DNA of 64,000 nt from Prinia subflava (GCF_021018805.1 NC_086283.1:17822162-17886161), one strand, 5' to 3'; positions 52,142 through 63,121 are shown, numbered from the stretch's first letter. Numbers and translations are program-made. Notes: generated by a model not told the origin, from the letters alone.

Positions 52142-52722
52142 TGTCAGAACCCTGGGCACTGAGGATTTTAGACTTTTGGTGCTGACAGGCACTGACTCCC
52201 AAGAAAACACTGCATTTGACCTGGATAATGCACGTGGAAGAGGCTTCCAAAATTGACTGATAGCACTGGGTTTATGGGTGTGTAGTGTGAATAGAAGTGT
52301 GTAATATCACAGGGTGGAAAATTTTGAGTTTAAGGTTTCAGAATATAGTAATATACATAAAGTGAGATGGAGGTTTCAGGGCAGAGGCCAGTCCTTCTTT
52401 TTCACCTTCTTCTTCACGAGTTTGGGTGGTATTTTTTAATTGAGTAGAAAAATCTGCATTGCGGGCCATGGGTGGTTGGTTATTGGATTAAAAACAAAGA
52501 AATAATTAGGTGTCATTTCTTAATTGGACAGTTTATCCTTAAAAGGCCTTGTAGAGAGAGAGATGGGGCTCCATTTTCAGTTTGTTAGCTAGAAGTGCTG
52601 TAGAACTCAGAGTTTGTGAGACTGTTACACAGACAAGAATTAATAAACAACCGAGTCCGAACAAGAAATACTGTCTGGTACATTTAATCCCGACCCTGGA
52701 AAAAAGAAGATAAAACACAACA
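52142..52722 (+). mobile_element. Solo LTR, family A copy 2 (endogenous retrovirus)
   Basis: The element starts TGTCAGAACCC and ends ACACAACA (581 bp). It is flanked by TCAGAA (52136-52141) and GCAGAA (52723-52728), a 6-base duplication with one change. The part following ATAGCACTGGG aligns with copy 1 with about nine mismatches over about 142 bases (hand count). It shares the TATA-like CTTAAAAG (52538-52545), AATAAA (52642-52647) and a GTCCGAACAAGAA segment. It lies only 146 bp downstream of LTR B and in the same orientation. No viral coding sequence was found. Confidence 0.88.
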
Positions 52723-52728
52723 GCAGAA
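52723..52728. repeat. Right target-site duplication of LTR A2
   Basis: GCAGAA follows the terminal CA and pairs with TCAGAA at 52136-52141. Confidence 0.7.
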
Positions 52729-53229
52729 GATTGATTTTAACCAGGGAAGGGTCATGCTGTCTATCCAGCACCCACCTGGTACAGTTTGTTGAGGAGTGAA
52801 GAGCCCCTAGCACAGCATGATCAGGAGCTTCTCCTTTCTTTCAGGCAGGCTAGTGAAGCCCAGAGGATGCTGAACTCCTTCTGTGGCGGATTATATAAAT
52901 ACTTGATCACAACTGAGTCCATCCCATTACTGCACACCTTACTGTGGGAGAGCTGAAAATCAGCTCTCCAACACATCTGCAAACAAACACATCCACACAG
53001 ACCCAGCTCTGGTATAAACATTATACTCTGTGCTCAGCCAGGAGAAGCACAAATGGAATCTTTCTTCAAAAATTTCTTTACATCCACTGCTCCTGCCAAG
53101 ATGGATGGTCCTGACCCATTCCAAAAGCCAATTTAGCACCTAAGGTAAGAACCAAGGAATGCCCACGGCTGCTGGGTCCCTTCTCTGACAAAAGGGAAGC
53201 TACTGAAATACCTCAGAGCAATTTCCAAT
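52729..53229. other. Unique noncoding DNA, nothing recognised
   Basis: No gene or repeat was recognised. A donor-like AAGGTAAGA at about 53142 has no supporting exon. Confidence 0.55.
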
Positions 53230-53800
53230 TTCCAGCATCACTGAACTACTTGATTTTTTTTTTGATGGTTTTGTTTTGTTTTTAAAAAAGAAACATAATC
53301 CAGGTCCTTGCTATGCTATAATAAATTATAGTGAAACCCCGCATCAGTCAATTTGGACTCTGGAGTATTTAAAATCTGTATCTAATTTTGTGATTTAGAC
53401 CTATTTATATGTAAATTAAAAAAAACCCAAAAAGATGACTTCCCTATTATTTCCCTTATGATAAATTAGTCTGAATTAGTGATGAATACGAAGAATTAAC
53501 TCTTATATTCCTTATGTTTTGGCTCATTTACAAATGTCATAAGAGCCCATTAGACACTTAAAAAAGTATGTCAAGTAAAAATAAAATTCTCTACAGAAAA
53601 CAAAGTAAAATGTTTAATGATATAATGAAGACTCATTAATGTAATGCTTATTTTAATATTAAAAATTCACAAGAATTGTCATAGCTCTTGTCTTAATCAG
53701 ATGAGCTTTTGTAATATTTATTTGTGTTGTAATTTCATAAATATTTATACATCCATTTCCAAACTTTACTGGTCTTTTCTGTATTAAATACATTTTAGAC
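53230..53800. other. AT-rich block, candidate conserved noncoding element
   Basis: This is one of the most AT-rich stretches in the window. It has dense ATTA/TAAT cores (for example AAATTAGTCTGAATTAGTG and AATGTAATGC) and an isolated CpG in GAATACGAAG. There is no long frame until 53659. The pattern is common in deeply conserved enhancers of developmental genes, but it is only compositional. Confidence 0.3.
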
Positions 53801-54307
53801 TTGTTAATATTTGAGGAGTGTTTTCTCCATGTGTGCCAGGCAGTCATTTGACAGTGCCATGTGATCCTGACTGTGGGTACACAAACTTGGAGGTACAAGC
53901 CTCTGAGAGGAGCCTTTCCATACCAACCTGCTACAGGATAAAACCTTTTTTTTCAGGACATGCCTGGCTTTAGAACGGTGTTAAATGTGGAGGGTGGAGA
54001 ATCAGTGTCCCCACTCCTCCCCTACCTCTCTGCCTGTGCTCTGTGGTCAGCAGTTGCTGGAAGGAGTTGTTCCAGCTACATCCACAGAAATCCCAATTTC
54101 TAAGAAAGAAACCAACTATTACTGGGAATCTTCTGTTCCTGGGCTCTTGGCTGATTGTGCTGCATCCTGCTCAGAGAAATTAAGGCTTACAGTGCCACAG
54201 TAAATTTTATTTTGTGCCTGAGCTCATCAGCATTTGCAAACTTAAACTGAGGTAAAGCAGGCTGTGAACGTGAGAATTTCTTGAAAGACAAAAGTATTTT
54301 AGATAGC
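53801..54307. other. Unique noncoding DNA, nothing recognised
   Basis: Short frames only, and no repeats. Confidence 0.55.
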
Positions 54308-54323
54308 ATTTAGCATGCTAAAT
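54308..54323. repeat. Perfect 16-bp palindrome
   Basis: ATTTAGCATGCTAAAT equals its own reverse complement. It could be a binding site for a dimeric protein or chance. It lies 14 bases before an AATAAA signal and an A19 run. Confidence 0.9.
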
Positions 54324-54337
54324 TTAATGTATATGTA

Positions 54338-54384
54338 AATAAATGTGCTATGGAGCCTTTCAAGTAAAAAAAAAAAAAAAAAAA
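54338..54384 (+). repeat. AATAAA followed by an A19 tract (retrocopy-tail-like)
   Basis: AATAAA at 54338-54343 is followed after 22 bases by 19 uninterrupted A (54366-54384). This spacing is that of a polyadenylated mRNA end and could mark the 3' end of a retroposed transcript. I could not identify a source gene upstream or a flanking duplication, so a chance arrangement remains possible. Confidence 0.35.
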
Positions 54385-54834
54385 TCAAACATTTGCTCTG
54401 ACTCGTGGAAATCCTTGGAGAGTTCATTTTGGATGAAAACTGGCACAAGTTCATACACACACTACTTTGGAGAATGGGTACAAAACACAAAACTCCTTTG
54501 CTCTGCTCTCAACTCTACCTCTTCTACATCTTTACTCGTGGACTGAAATAAGATTTCCCATTTAATTTATTTGGTACCCGGGTCCCACTGTGCCCTCTGC
54601 AGCAAGGAGGGAAGTTTAGGTTTCAGTATATCAGGCCAGCAGTGAGTGCCTGACACCCAAAACCTGCAGCCAAAGGCTTGTAATTCCATGGCAAGATCAC
54701 CCCCAAGAGACAACTGCTGATTGCACACAGACAACCAAAATCCACAAAACTGCTTGTGCTTCTGTGCCCTTCTGATCCAGCCCTGCGAGCTAAATACCTA
54801 GACATCCTTCAGGAGAGTTTTTCACTTCATCTCT
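54385..54834. other. Unique noncoding DNA, nothing recognised
   Basis: No gene or repeat was recognised. Confidence 0.55.
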
Positions 54835-55150
54835 CTTGATTTGCCATCCTCTTTATAATTTGTGCAGTAATATTCATAAACAGTAATTATTAATACATAG
54901 TTATGGACCTCTTGAATTTGATTCTCTTCGCACTTAAGCTATAAATATGGAATAAAATTAATATGAATCAGAAAAATGAGGACCCTGAAGACTGAAATAT
55001 ATGTAAAATCACTTACAGTTCTCTAACTTTTAAAGAGATTTTTTACTTTAATATTCTCCTGGGTTGCAAACACTACAGGGGAAAGTTTACATCCAATCAA
55101 GAGCACATTTACTGAAGTGCTTTAAAATGCACGGAAGTAGTTCTGCTAAT
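54835..55150. other. AT-rich block, candidate conserved noncoding element
   Basis: AT-rich text with AGTAATTATTAATAC and GCTATAAATATGG words and no open frame. It may be a regulatory element; this rests on composition only. Confidence 0.25.
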
Positions 55151-56135
55151 ATTAAGTTTTCTAACTCTCTCTCTCCTGGATTAAAAACAAAGCAAGCCCT
55201 TTTATCCCTGACATTTTAGCATTTGGAACACATCAAAATGTTTCTTCTACTGCGCTGGAAAGAAGTTCTAATTTTCCTTTCCTCCTGTGTTTGAGGCAAG
55301 GGGGCTAACACAGAGTGTACAAATTGCATTTTTGCATTTCCAGGGGAGAAGGAAGGAAGATGCAGAATTCAAAGACAGTTTTCTATCCCTCTGGGTTGAT
55401 ATTTAAGGCACAAACCTGACCTCTGCACCTTCTGAACCTCCCTTCGGTGTCTTTTTGAAATGCTAGTTCAAACCTTGCACATTTGATTGGGCTTGCACAG
55501 CAACCAAATAAATAGCTGTGCTATTGAGGTCAGATTAGAGGATTTAACCCCTTCTGGCCTTAAAACTTGGAAATCAAAAGATGAGTTCTTCTGAGATATT
55601 AGATTAAAAACAGAAGAAGCACCTGGAAGGCTCAGGAGACATCACAAGGGTTTCTCCTCTTTGATTTAGAGCTTATGAAACCTCTTTCACCACAAAAAAA
55701 CAAGCATGAATCACTTACTTTTCTTCCCAGGCTTTTAAAACCCACAGAAAACACAATGCTACTCTAGATCAGGGCAGGGTCTCCTGCCCGACACCACTTT
55801 GAATGTAACACTCAACTTCGAGGTTTACAAATCAAGTATTTCTTTTTCTTGCACTGCACTGAGATGTACTAAAAACAGAGAAGGTGAAGGAAGAAGAAAA
55901 CAGAAAACAATTCTGAGAATGAGGCCTTGAAGTTTGCACCATAAACCCTTGTCCTGGGCTGCAGCATTTCCCATGGCTCTAATTCACTCTGACTTCTGTA
56001 ATGTATTCAGACCAAACAGCACTTCCACACATGCAGTTGCTGTTAATATTAATCTGCTTCTTTATTATCTTTGAAATTTTATACATATGAGCTCAGCTGA
56101 AAAGGACGTTCAAAGAGTTGGGTGGTTGTGGGTGG
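55151..56135. other. Unique noncoding DNA, nothing recognised
   Basis: No frame over 60 codons and no repeat family. Confidence 0.6.
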
Positions 56136-56233
56136 TTTTTTTTTTTTTTTTTTTGTTTTTTTTTTTTTTTTTTTTTTTTTTAGTTGTTGTTGTTGTTGTT
56201 GTTGTTTTGTTTTTTGTTTTTTTATTTTTTTTC
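56136..56233. repeat. T-rich tract with a (GTT)8 microsatellite
   Basis: Long T runs surround eight GTT units at 56183-56206, followed by GTTTT-type words. On the minus strand this makes an artificial Lys/Gln-rich reading frame. The length is likely variable and sensitive to assembly error. Confidence 0.95.
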
Positions 56234-56740
56234 TCCTGGAAATGAGTGCTGAGAGATGCTCACCATAAATTAATTTTTCAAGCTTTGTAGAGGTTATGTA
56301 AATTTGCAGACTTCTTCTGATGTTTAAGCCACATTTTGACAACAGCTTCAAAAACTGGTCGGAGAACTCTTCCTACTAACATCTGCTTCTTGAAATATAT
56401 GTAATGACATGGTTGTGTAACACTTCCCATTGATCTCTGGATGCCAGGTGATCACTCAAGCTAAAAAAATGCATGTGCACACAATGGAAAGAGGGAATTT
56501 AGGTCTTAAAAGCACTGGAATGAGGGGGGTGGGGAGAAAGTGGTAAATTTCCTTCACCTTCTTTAAATTAGTATTTTAAAAGACCCAGCATAGCTACAAT
56601 ATGTTAGTTACAATGGTAACTAAAATGCCTTTGGCTCCTTATTCATTGCCACTGCTCTTCTTGGTAACAATTTTATCTCCCTTATCACAGTCTAGAAAAT
56701 AACTGGAATTGGGATCCTAAAAATCCTGCCCAGTTTAGGC
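56234..56740. other. Unique noncoding DNA, nothing recognised
   Basis: No gene or repeat was recognised. Confidence 0.55.
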
Positions 56741-56775
56741 TTTTTTTTTTTTTTTTTTTTCTTTCTTTCTTTCTT
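56741..56775. repeat. T20 run plus (CTTT)n
   Basis: Twenty T are followed by three to four CTTT units. It is a simple repeat. Confidence 0.95.
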
Positions 56776-57169
56776 AATAAAGTTTAAAGCGTCTCAACAG
56801 TTTGTGGAAAAATGGGAATCGCTGTGGTTTGCTTTGAGGTTCAGCTGTTTGAGAAAGCTCTCAATTAAAGCAGAAGGGAAACTGTTTTGCAGTGTCTGAC
56901 ATTCAACGTCTGTAATGCTTTTGTCACAAATGATGTCTCTTTTCAGCAACATGGTCTCCTTGCCACCAACATAAGGCTTAGTTTAATTTAAAACACAATT
57001 TAAAGTTCTGTACACGGTGGGAACTCTGTCAAAACACTCTGCTGAACACAATGGGTGCAGCCTCCTTTCAAGCCTGCTGTGTTACTTTGGAGAAAAACAG
57101 ACACATGGGCAGCTACACACGTCCCCAGAATCACATTTGGAGGGTAGCTGATGCAGCTGGGCACCTCCA
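56776..57169. other. Unique noncoding DNA, nothing recognised
   Basis: No gene or repeat was recognised. Confidence 0.5.
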
Positions 57170-57745
57170 GTTGATAAAGACTTCAGTATATAGGCAGACG
57201 TGGCAATAAATAATAGAATTCCAGTATGATCAAAGTAACCTGCTTTATTTGGAAAGCTGGCTAATGTTTACTTCCAAAAATGTAAATGTTAATGATACTT
57301 CTAGATGACAATGTAAATAAATATGTTACTTTTTCTCTAAGAAATTACAAGAATTTAGACTCTCGATTTAAAATGCATCAGAAAATACAGCGTGGAAAAT
57401 ATTTTTCCCCCACTAACAACTCCACTTTATTTTCGAACAGCTTCCTTTTGTCATGGAAGGAAAAAAAAAACCAGCACGACTTGTCTAAAAGGCAGGAAAG
57501 AGGATTTGGGATTAGTTATTAGGGAGAAAAATTGTGGGAAATACAGCAGGTGACAAAAGTGTGCAGCGAGACATGCCTGGCGCTATCAGTGGTTCAAAGC
57601 GAACAGGCTGCATGTGATCCATACATCAGCAATCCCTCTCACACAGAGAACGCTCTGCCGCCGACACAGGAGTGCCATCAACGCTCCTCCACTCCCCCAG
57701 CCAGCAATCAATTATTTAGGCACTCTCTGAATAATGAATTATGAC
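57170..57745. other. Best candidate conserved noncoding element of the window
   Basis: An AT-rich half (57170-57440) leads into a segment with seven CpG dinucleotides between 57567 and 57683 (CAGCGAG, GGCGCT, AGCGAA, AACGCT, GCCGCCGAC, AACGCT). The AT-rich CAATCAATTATTTAGG and GAATAATGAATTATGAC with homeobox-type cores follow. A small, sharp CpG-bearing core inside AT-rich, repeat-free DNA is what a strongly constrained enhancer often looks like. Frames through it are short. No exon structure was recognised. Confidence 0.4.
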
Positions 57746-57779
57746 TTTTTTTCCTTTTTTCTTTTTTTTTCCTTTTTTT
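57746..57779. repeat. T-rich pyrimidine tract
   Basis: About 34 bases of T with a few C. It directly bounds the candidate element on its right. Confidence 0.9.
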
Positions 57780-59479
57780 GAGACGTAGTTTTGATTGCTA
57801 AAACATGCCCGTGTTCTCGATGGCAACAGGTGACATTTGCTGGTGGCCTTGGCAGTGCCACACGTGCCCTTGACCAGGAGCCATCCCTGCCCACGTCAGT
57901 GGCACCACCGGGAGCTGAAGCAGGGGTCTGCAGGGAGCTGAGCTGTACTCCAAATTCTGCTCATCTAGAGTCTGGAGTCATGTCAAGGTTGCCGTTCAGT
58001 CCAAGTGACCTGAATCCTTTGCTTCCAAAGTATCGGCAAACACTTGATTTACACACCACAGCACCAGTGATGAGCAAGACAGTTGGGGATTTCTACGTAA
58101 ACAAATGAGCAACAAATCTGACAAACCCTTCTGGCAGAACAGACACTCTGGACAATACTGCCTTTGGACACGTTGCCTTTTGGCAATACAGAGAGCCTGA
58201 ATTTGGAGATTTTAAAAAGTGTGGGGAAACAGGGAAACACTGCTGATATTGGCCATTCCTGATTGTGTTAGCCTTGTTAAGTGGCACTGCCTTGCTCTGG
58301 GTAAGTCATGATGTCACTTGTCACATTGTCACCAGCAGTGGGGATGAACACACATGGCAGAGCTTCAGTGAGGCCAGGAAGAGCTCCTGGAACATGGGGC
58401 AGACATATCTCACTACACTTTGGCTAATTTCAGTGCCTTCATCTTGACTTGACCTGACAGATGGCAATGGTTCCTTCCTGGGTTTTTTTTTAATGCTTTC
58501 TTTCTTCAATATCTATTCTGTCTGTGTTCAAACAACGTTTTGTCATGTTGTGTCCTTGCTTATTTTCAATGAATTCTTAGGTTAATTATTTATACTATCT
58601 TGAAAAACGATGAGATTTTGAAAGCTGTGTTACACAAAGTCATTGGAAAAGTCAGTATCAGCACCAGATGTTAACTTTTATAAAAGGACATGAATACAGA
58701 TTTAAAAAGTAATTGGCAGAGTCCCAAATTTTGGAAGGTAGCATGTGGATAGCACCAAAAAAAGGGATGTCCTACTCAGACAATCATCTCAACTATTTTC
58801 TAATTCCTTTATTTTTCAAAATTTGGTGATAAATCTTTTTTGTCCAGGTTTAGCACAAGCTTCCCAATGTTACCCACATCTGGTCAGGTTAGTCCAACTG
58901 TCAAGACAGACTTTGCAATGGGACTTCAACACTTTATACGAGCTGAAGCTGGCAGCAGAGGAACGTGCGAATGCAGCATGACAGGAGAGAAAGTGACAAA
59001 TTTCTTCCAGAATCCAGAGATTCACTCTGAATTTCTGGTAAAGTTTTGGACTGGTTATTTCTCTTGACAAATTGGTGATGAATTTCCTTGGAGCCAGACA
59101 CTGAGTTTGATTTAGAAACGCTGCCCTTCCGCTCATGAAGCTTTAATTTAGCTGTTGTTATGAAACAAGAATCCAGTAGGGATGACTAAATAAATCCTAG
59201 TTTAGTTTATAGAAAATACTGCACAAATAACTACACAGAGCTGTAACCCTCACTATTCCCCACATAAAACACTGAAATAAATTAATAATAAAAGAGTGTT
59301 TAGAAGTCAAAACTTTAGAACACTGTAGAAGTGCAATCTCCTCTGGTTTGAAATACTTCACTAGGTTTTGTATTTGTATGTTGTGCATTTGTCTTTGTGT
59401 CATTTTCCTGTATCTGAAAATCATCCTCTAAAATGTTTACCTGCACGTCCTGCAGGTGAACATTTTGTAGAGCATCAAT
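57780..59479. other. Unique noncoding DNA, no gene recognised
   Basis: Overlapping short frames on both strands (longest 105 codons at 57791-58108, plus) and no domain. No mobile element was seen. Confidence 0.5.
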
Positions 59480-60265
59480 CATGTGTCTCCCATCTCCTTT
59501 TTCTTTGAAAGTAACTAATTTCTACTGCTTATTTAAACTGGCAGAGCGCCTGCTTTATTATCAGTTAAGAACTTGTGCACAAAAATGACACCAGTTTGCA
59601 TAATTATCATGAAATAAGACAGGCTTTTTTGGGGGTAACAATCTGGTAACTTCATAATAAATCTGTCTGGAGCAATCGTAATTACACAGTAACTCATCTT
59701 AATACATTTGTATTCGCAGCAGATAAGTGCGGTGATAAGAAGTCCTACTATCATCTGTGTTTCACTGAAATGAGGAATTGCACACAAAACCATTATATAC
59801 TGCAATTTCTAGAGCTTTCCACCCTGTCTTAAAGGCTGACTGCAAGAGCCCAAGGGTTTGTTTATCTAATCTGGAAAACAGCTTGAATTTTGTTTTTATT
59901 TTACCCCATAACCAGTCATACATAACAGCATCAGAAGCCAAATTTCCAGTCTGTGTCAAATTTGTGTACATTCCAAACTGTGAACACACGCTCCCTAGTT
60001 CAGTCGGCACCACCAGTTGTACATGTAAATGGGTTAATTGCCTGCTCACCTCTTCCCAAAACAAGCAACTACTCAATGCATCTAGGGACATGTGCATGCA
60101 CACATCTTTTGCATCATCCAAATGAAAGGCTCTTTGTAAATATAGCAATACGTTGACTCTGCTTTTGTAGGGGATGATGATAAGAAAAGGGTCTGAGAAA
60201 AAACTCTTTGTTTGGCAGAGGAGCAAAACAAAAACAGGAAGAGCACAAGTTGTGATATATTCCAT
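59480..60265. other. AT-rich region with a 167-codon minus-strand frame
   Basis: The first half (59480-59760) is AT-rich, with TTTGCATAATTATCATG and AGCAATCGTAATTACAC words, and looks like a possible conserved noncoding element. The second half carries an open frame on the minus strand from 60265 to 59762 with five Trp and many Cys/Leu residues. I recognise no domain in it. The plus strand is also open for 115 codons over the same bases, so low stop density rather than coding may explain it. Confidence 0.25.
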
Positions 60266-62514
60266 ACAACTGGATAATGAAAGAATGTTCTAAAACTCGT
60301 TCCTGTGAATAGAAAGTTGAAAGCAGCTATATAAGCTCACTTCAGTGCTGATAAGAGCACAGAGGATGAGACAGATTTTAAAATCTGAGAGGCAAGAAAG
60401 AAACTGCACAAAGTTGCTTGTTAAGAACCCGAGGCAACAACTTGAGGAAAAACAGCTTAGAGAAGTACCATGATGTCTTCATGATATTCCTACAAAGTTC
60501 TCAAACTGGGGCCCTAAACTGATGCTGGATTCCTCCTCCATCCTGGTCTTGTTTGCTGCTGGATCTGGCTTTGATCAGTCCTTGTGCCACCGCAGCCACT
60601 CAACAAATTCTTCTCACTGTGCCTTCTAAACTCTGCTTGTTTTTCACCCCTGGTCTCCCCTCTCATTTACTTCCCAGCTTAATAAATCACACAAAGCAGA
60701 TGCAGAGAAATCACACAGTCTGTGTCACTGCCTAAAGCAGGAATAAACACACCCAAGACATTCCTGACAGCGGTTTATCTGTGTTGCTTTTAAAAATTTG
60801 CATTGAGTGTAAATCCATAACCTTCAGAACTGCTGTCACCAGAAGGAACATATTCATGTTTGTTTTAAATTCTTCTTGCTAAAATTTAAGTCTCATACTT
60901 CTCGCACTATCCACTTCTATTTCTCTAAGCCTCCCCAGTCCTTTTTCACTTATTATTTCACCTCTTTTCTTATCAGCCCCATTTATTCCTCATAAAATAA
61001 ATCCAAGGTTTTATTTTCAACACCCACCTTCACTCTGCTTTGGATAGTACTTTTCTTTCCTGGTTCCTTCCACTTTCCCCCTGCCCCCTCTTTCACTTTA
61101 ACCCTTCAGGCTGTGTAGGAGAGGACAGAGTACAGAACCTGAAGCTACCAGTGACTCAGAAGAAAAATCACTACAGTTCCCACATCCCTGAGACCCAGCA
61201 GACTGATGGCATTCTATGGACAGAGTTATGAGAGGAGAAGGTGCCAAGTATTTAAATAAAGGAAAAAAGTAAACTAGCATTCATATATTCCACAGCAGTT
61301 TATAATCTCTGGCTTTACAAATATTAAGCCCAGAACTGTCAAAGAGAAGATTCATGGGCTGGCAGTCTGATCCCCTCAGCATGGACTGGATACAGCAATT
61401 CTTAATTGCCACTGAGGTAAGCCTGAGAAGATTCAGAAGAGAAGTTCCTGTGCAATGAAATTTAGTGGAAGCTGTGGATGGGGGAATGTAAAGGATATAT
61501 AAGATTAATTTAATGTTGATGAGAAAATTTAAGATGAGGCTCAGGGAATTAACTCCAGATGCAATCTGAACTTTTATGACATATAGCTAATTACACAGGC
61601 AATAAAAAGAAATTAAGTTGATTATTTTCTTTGACTCTTTAGTCCTAGGATTAATGTGTAATGCACAGTATTTGCTTCCATTTTCTGAAAGCAAGAATGA
61701 CTTTTACAAGGCAAAACACCTAAAGTGAATTTGGAGATGTAGAGAATGTTTTTCTCCTCTTCAGTCTGGCACTTTGAAGAGACAGAATTGAGACTGGAAA
61801 TATTTTACTGCCACAAATAAACTAACATGATTGAAAGAAGAACACAGGATCAATGAAGGATTTCTTTTTCAATATTTCCTCTCCAAACCCCCAAGCTGAA
61901 TCTCTGACACTCTGACTCTGACATCTGAAATTGCTGCATTTCTGGTGACCCACAAGGTGTCATTAGCACATGGACGAGACCTCTCAACAACGAAACCAAG
62001 GGCAAATACAGGCTGCGGAAACTCCTCCCCAAAGATTAAACAGACTGTCATATCTCTTGAACAATATTTTCAGTGAGTTACAAGCTGTTTAAATGATTAG
62101 AGTGTAAGTGTCTTCCTTGCTTTTGGAGCTCTGGTGCATTCAGCAGATTTTTCTAGATCTGATTGCAGAAGTTTCACTACACAGGGAATGCTGAAATACC
62201 TGTTTCTAATATTTCCTGACCTTGTGACGTTCTCTGACTGCTTCCGTAATATAACTATATGATCTCCTGGCTCACTTTATTGATCTGCTCTCCAGTGTTT
62301 TAATGGGAACAGGAGCGAGGTGCCTTCAGCTGCTGTGGAGCTTCATTAGCCCAACATTCCTGCCTGCACAGGGAAGTTGAGTGCAGAGCCCTCTCGCAGG
62401 CTGGCACAAGCACAACTGGTAACCCTAGTTCCTCAGCCACGCCGTGCCAGTGCACACATGGTGTTACCAGGCTTCACATCAAAATCTCAGAGGCTCTTGC
62501 TCATTTCCATGGTG
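60266..62514. other. Unique noncoding DNA, no gene recognised
   Basis: Only frames of about 60 codons. The part at 61260-61850 is AT-rich. A GC-richer patch precedes the LTR at 62330-62510. Nothing was recognised. Confidence 0.55.
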
Positions 62515-62520
62515 CATACC
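62515..62520. repeat. Left target-site duplication of LTR A3
   Basis: CATACC, identical to 63116-63121. The match appears longer (CATACCTGAG) because the element itself starts TGAG on this strand. Confidence 0.85.
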
Positions 62521-63115
62521 TGAGACAGTTCTGGCTTCTTTTTCTCTGCCAAGGTCAGGATGAATAATACACGGGAAACTAAGGTTTCCAAGTTCAGACT
62601 TGGATGTTTATTATTTCTTATCTATTTACAGACTCGGGAGGTGTGAGCTCTTACTAGTAAGTTAGAGAAATGTGGTAAAATTAGCCATACCTCTGACTCT
62701 TTCCAAGGTTAATTAAGTGCTAATTACCCAACAACAAGATGACACCTATATTATTTATATTTCTGACCCAATAATGACCACTCAAGGCCCTCAATGTAGA
62801 CCTTTTTCACCCAATTACAGAAAACCACTTAAACTCATGAAGAAGAAGGAAGAAAAAGGTGAAGAAGGACCCAGACAATGTCCAAAGCCCTCCATCTTGT
62901 CTCACCTGTATTACTATATACTAAAATCTTAAATCTAAGTTTTTCACCCAGAGAGATCACACAATATTATTCAAACTACACATCCACAACCCCCATGCTA
63001 TCACTCAATCTCAAGAGCCTATCCCAAGGTCTCAAGTCAAATGTGGTGCTTTGCTTGAGGGTCAGCACCCCTCAGCTCAGAAAGCCTGAAATTTTCAGCC
63101 TCCTGAGTTCCAACA
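62521..63115 (-). mobile_element. Solo LTR, family A copy 3 (endogenous retrovirus)
   Basis: On the minus strand it starts TGTTGGAACTC and ends ACTGTCTCA (595 bp). Perfect 6-base duplications CATACC flank it at 62515-62520 and 63116-63121. It shares the order of blocks of copies 1 and 2: GGTGCTGACC, ATAGCA, GTGTGTAGT-like, TATATAGTAATA, CCTTCTTC-rich text, GGTGTCATCT, AATAAA (complement at 62607-62612) and the GACCTTGG-AAAAAGAAG end. It is clearly more diverged from both, so it is either an older insertion or a separate subfamily. No coding region is attached. Confidence 0.87.
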
Positions 63116-63121
63116 CATACC
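63116..63121. repeat. Right target-site duplication of LTR A3
   Basis: CATACC, identical to 62515-62520. Confidence 0.85.

Noticed and set aside
52681..52700. TTTAATCCCGACC-like text after a CA in the family A LTRs, first read as a retroviral primer-binding site
   Set aside because: It does not begin with TGG. The same text lies inside all three copies before their true ends, as the target duplications show, so it is LTR sequence and not internal.
56079..56351. 90-codon Lys/Gln-rich minus-strand frame
   Set aside because: It is produced by the T-rich and GTT simple repeat and is not a protein-coding gene.
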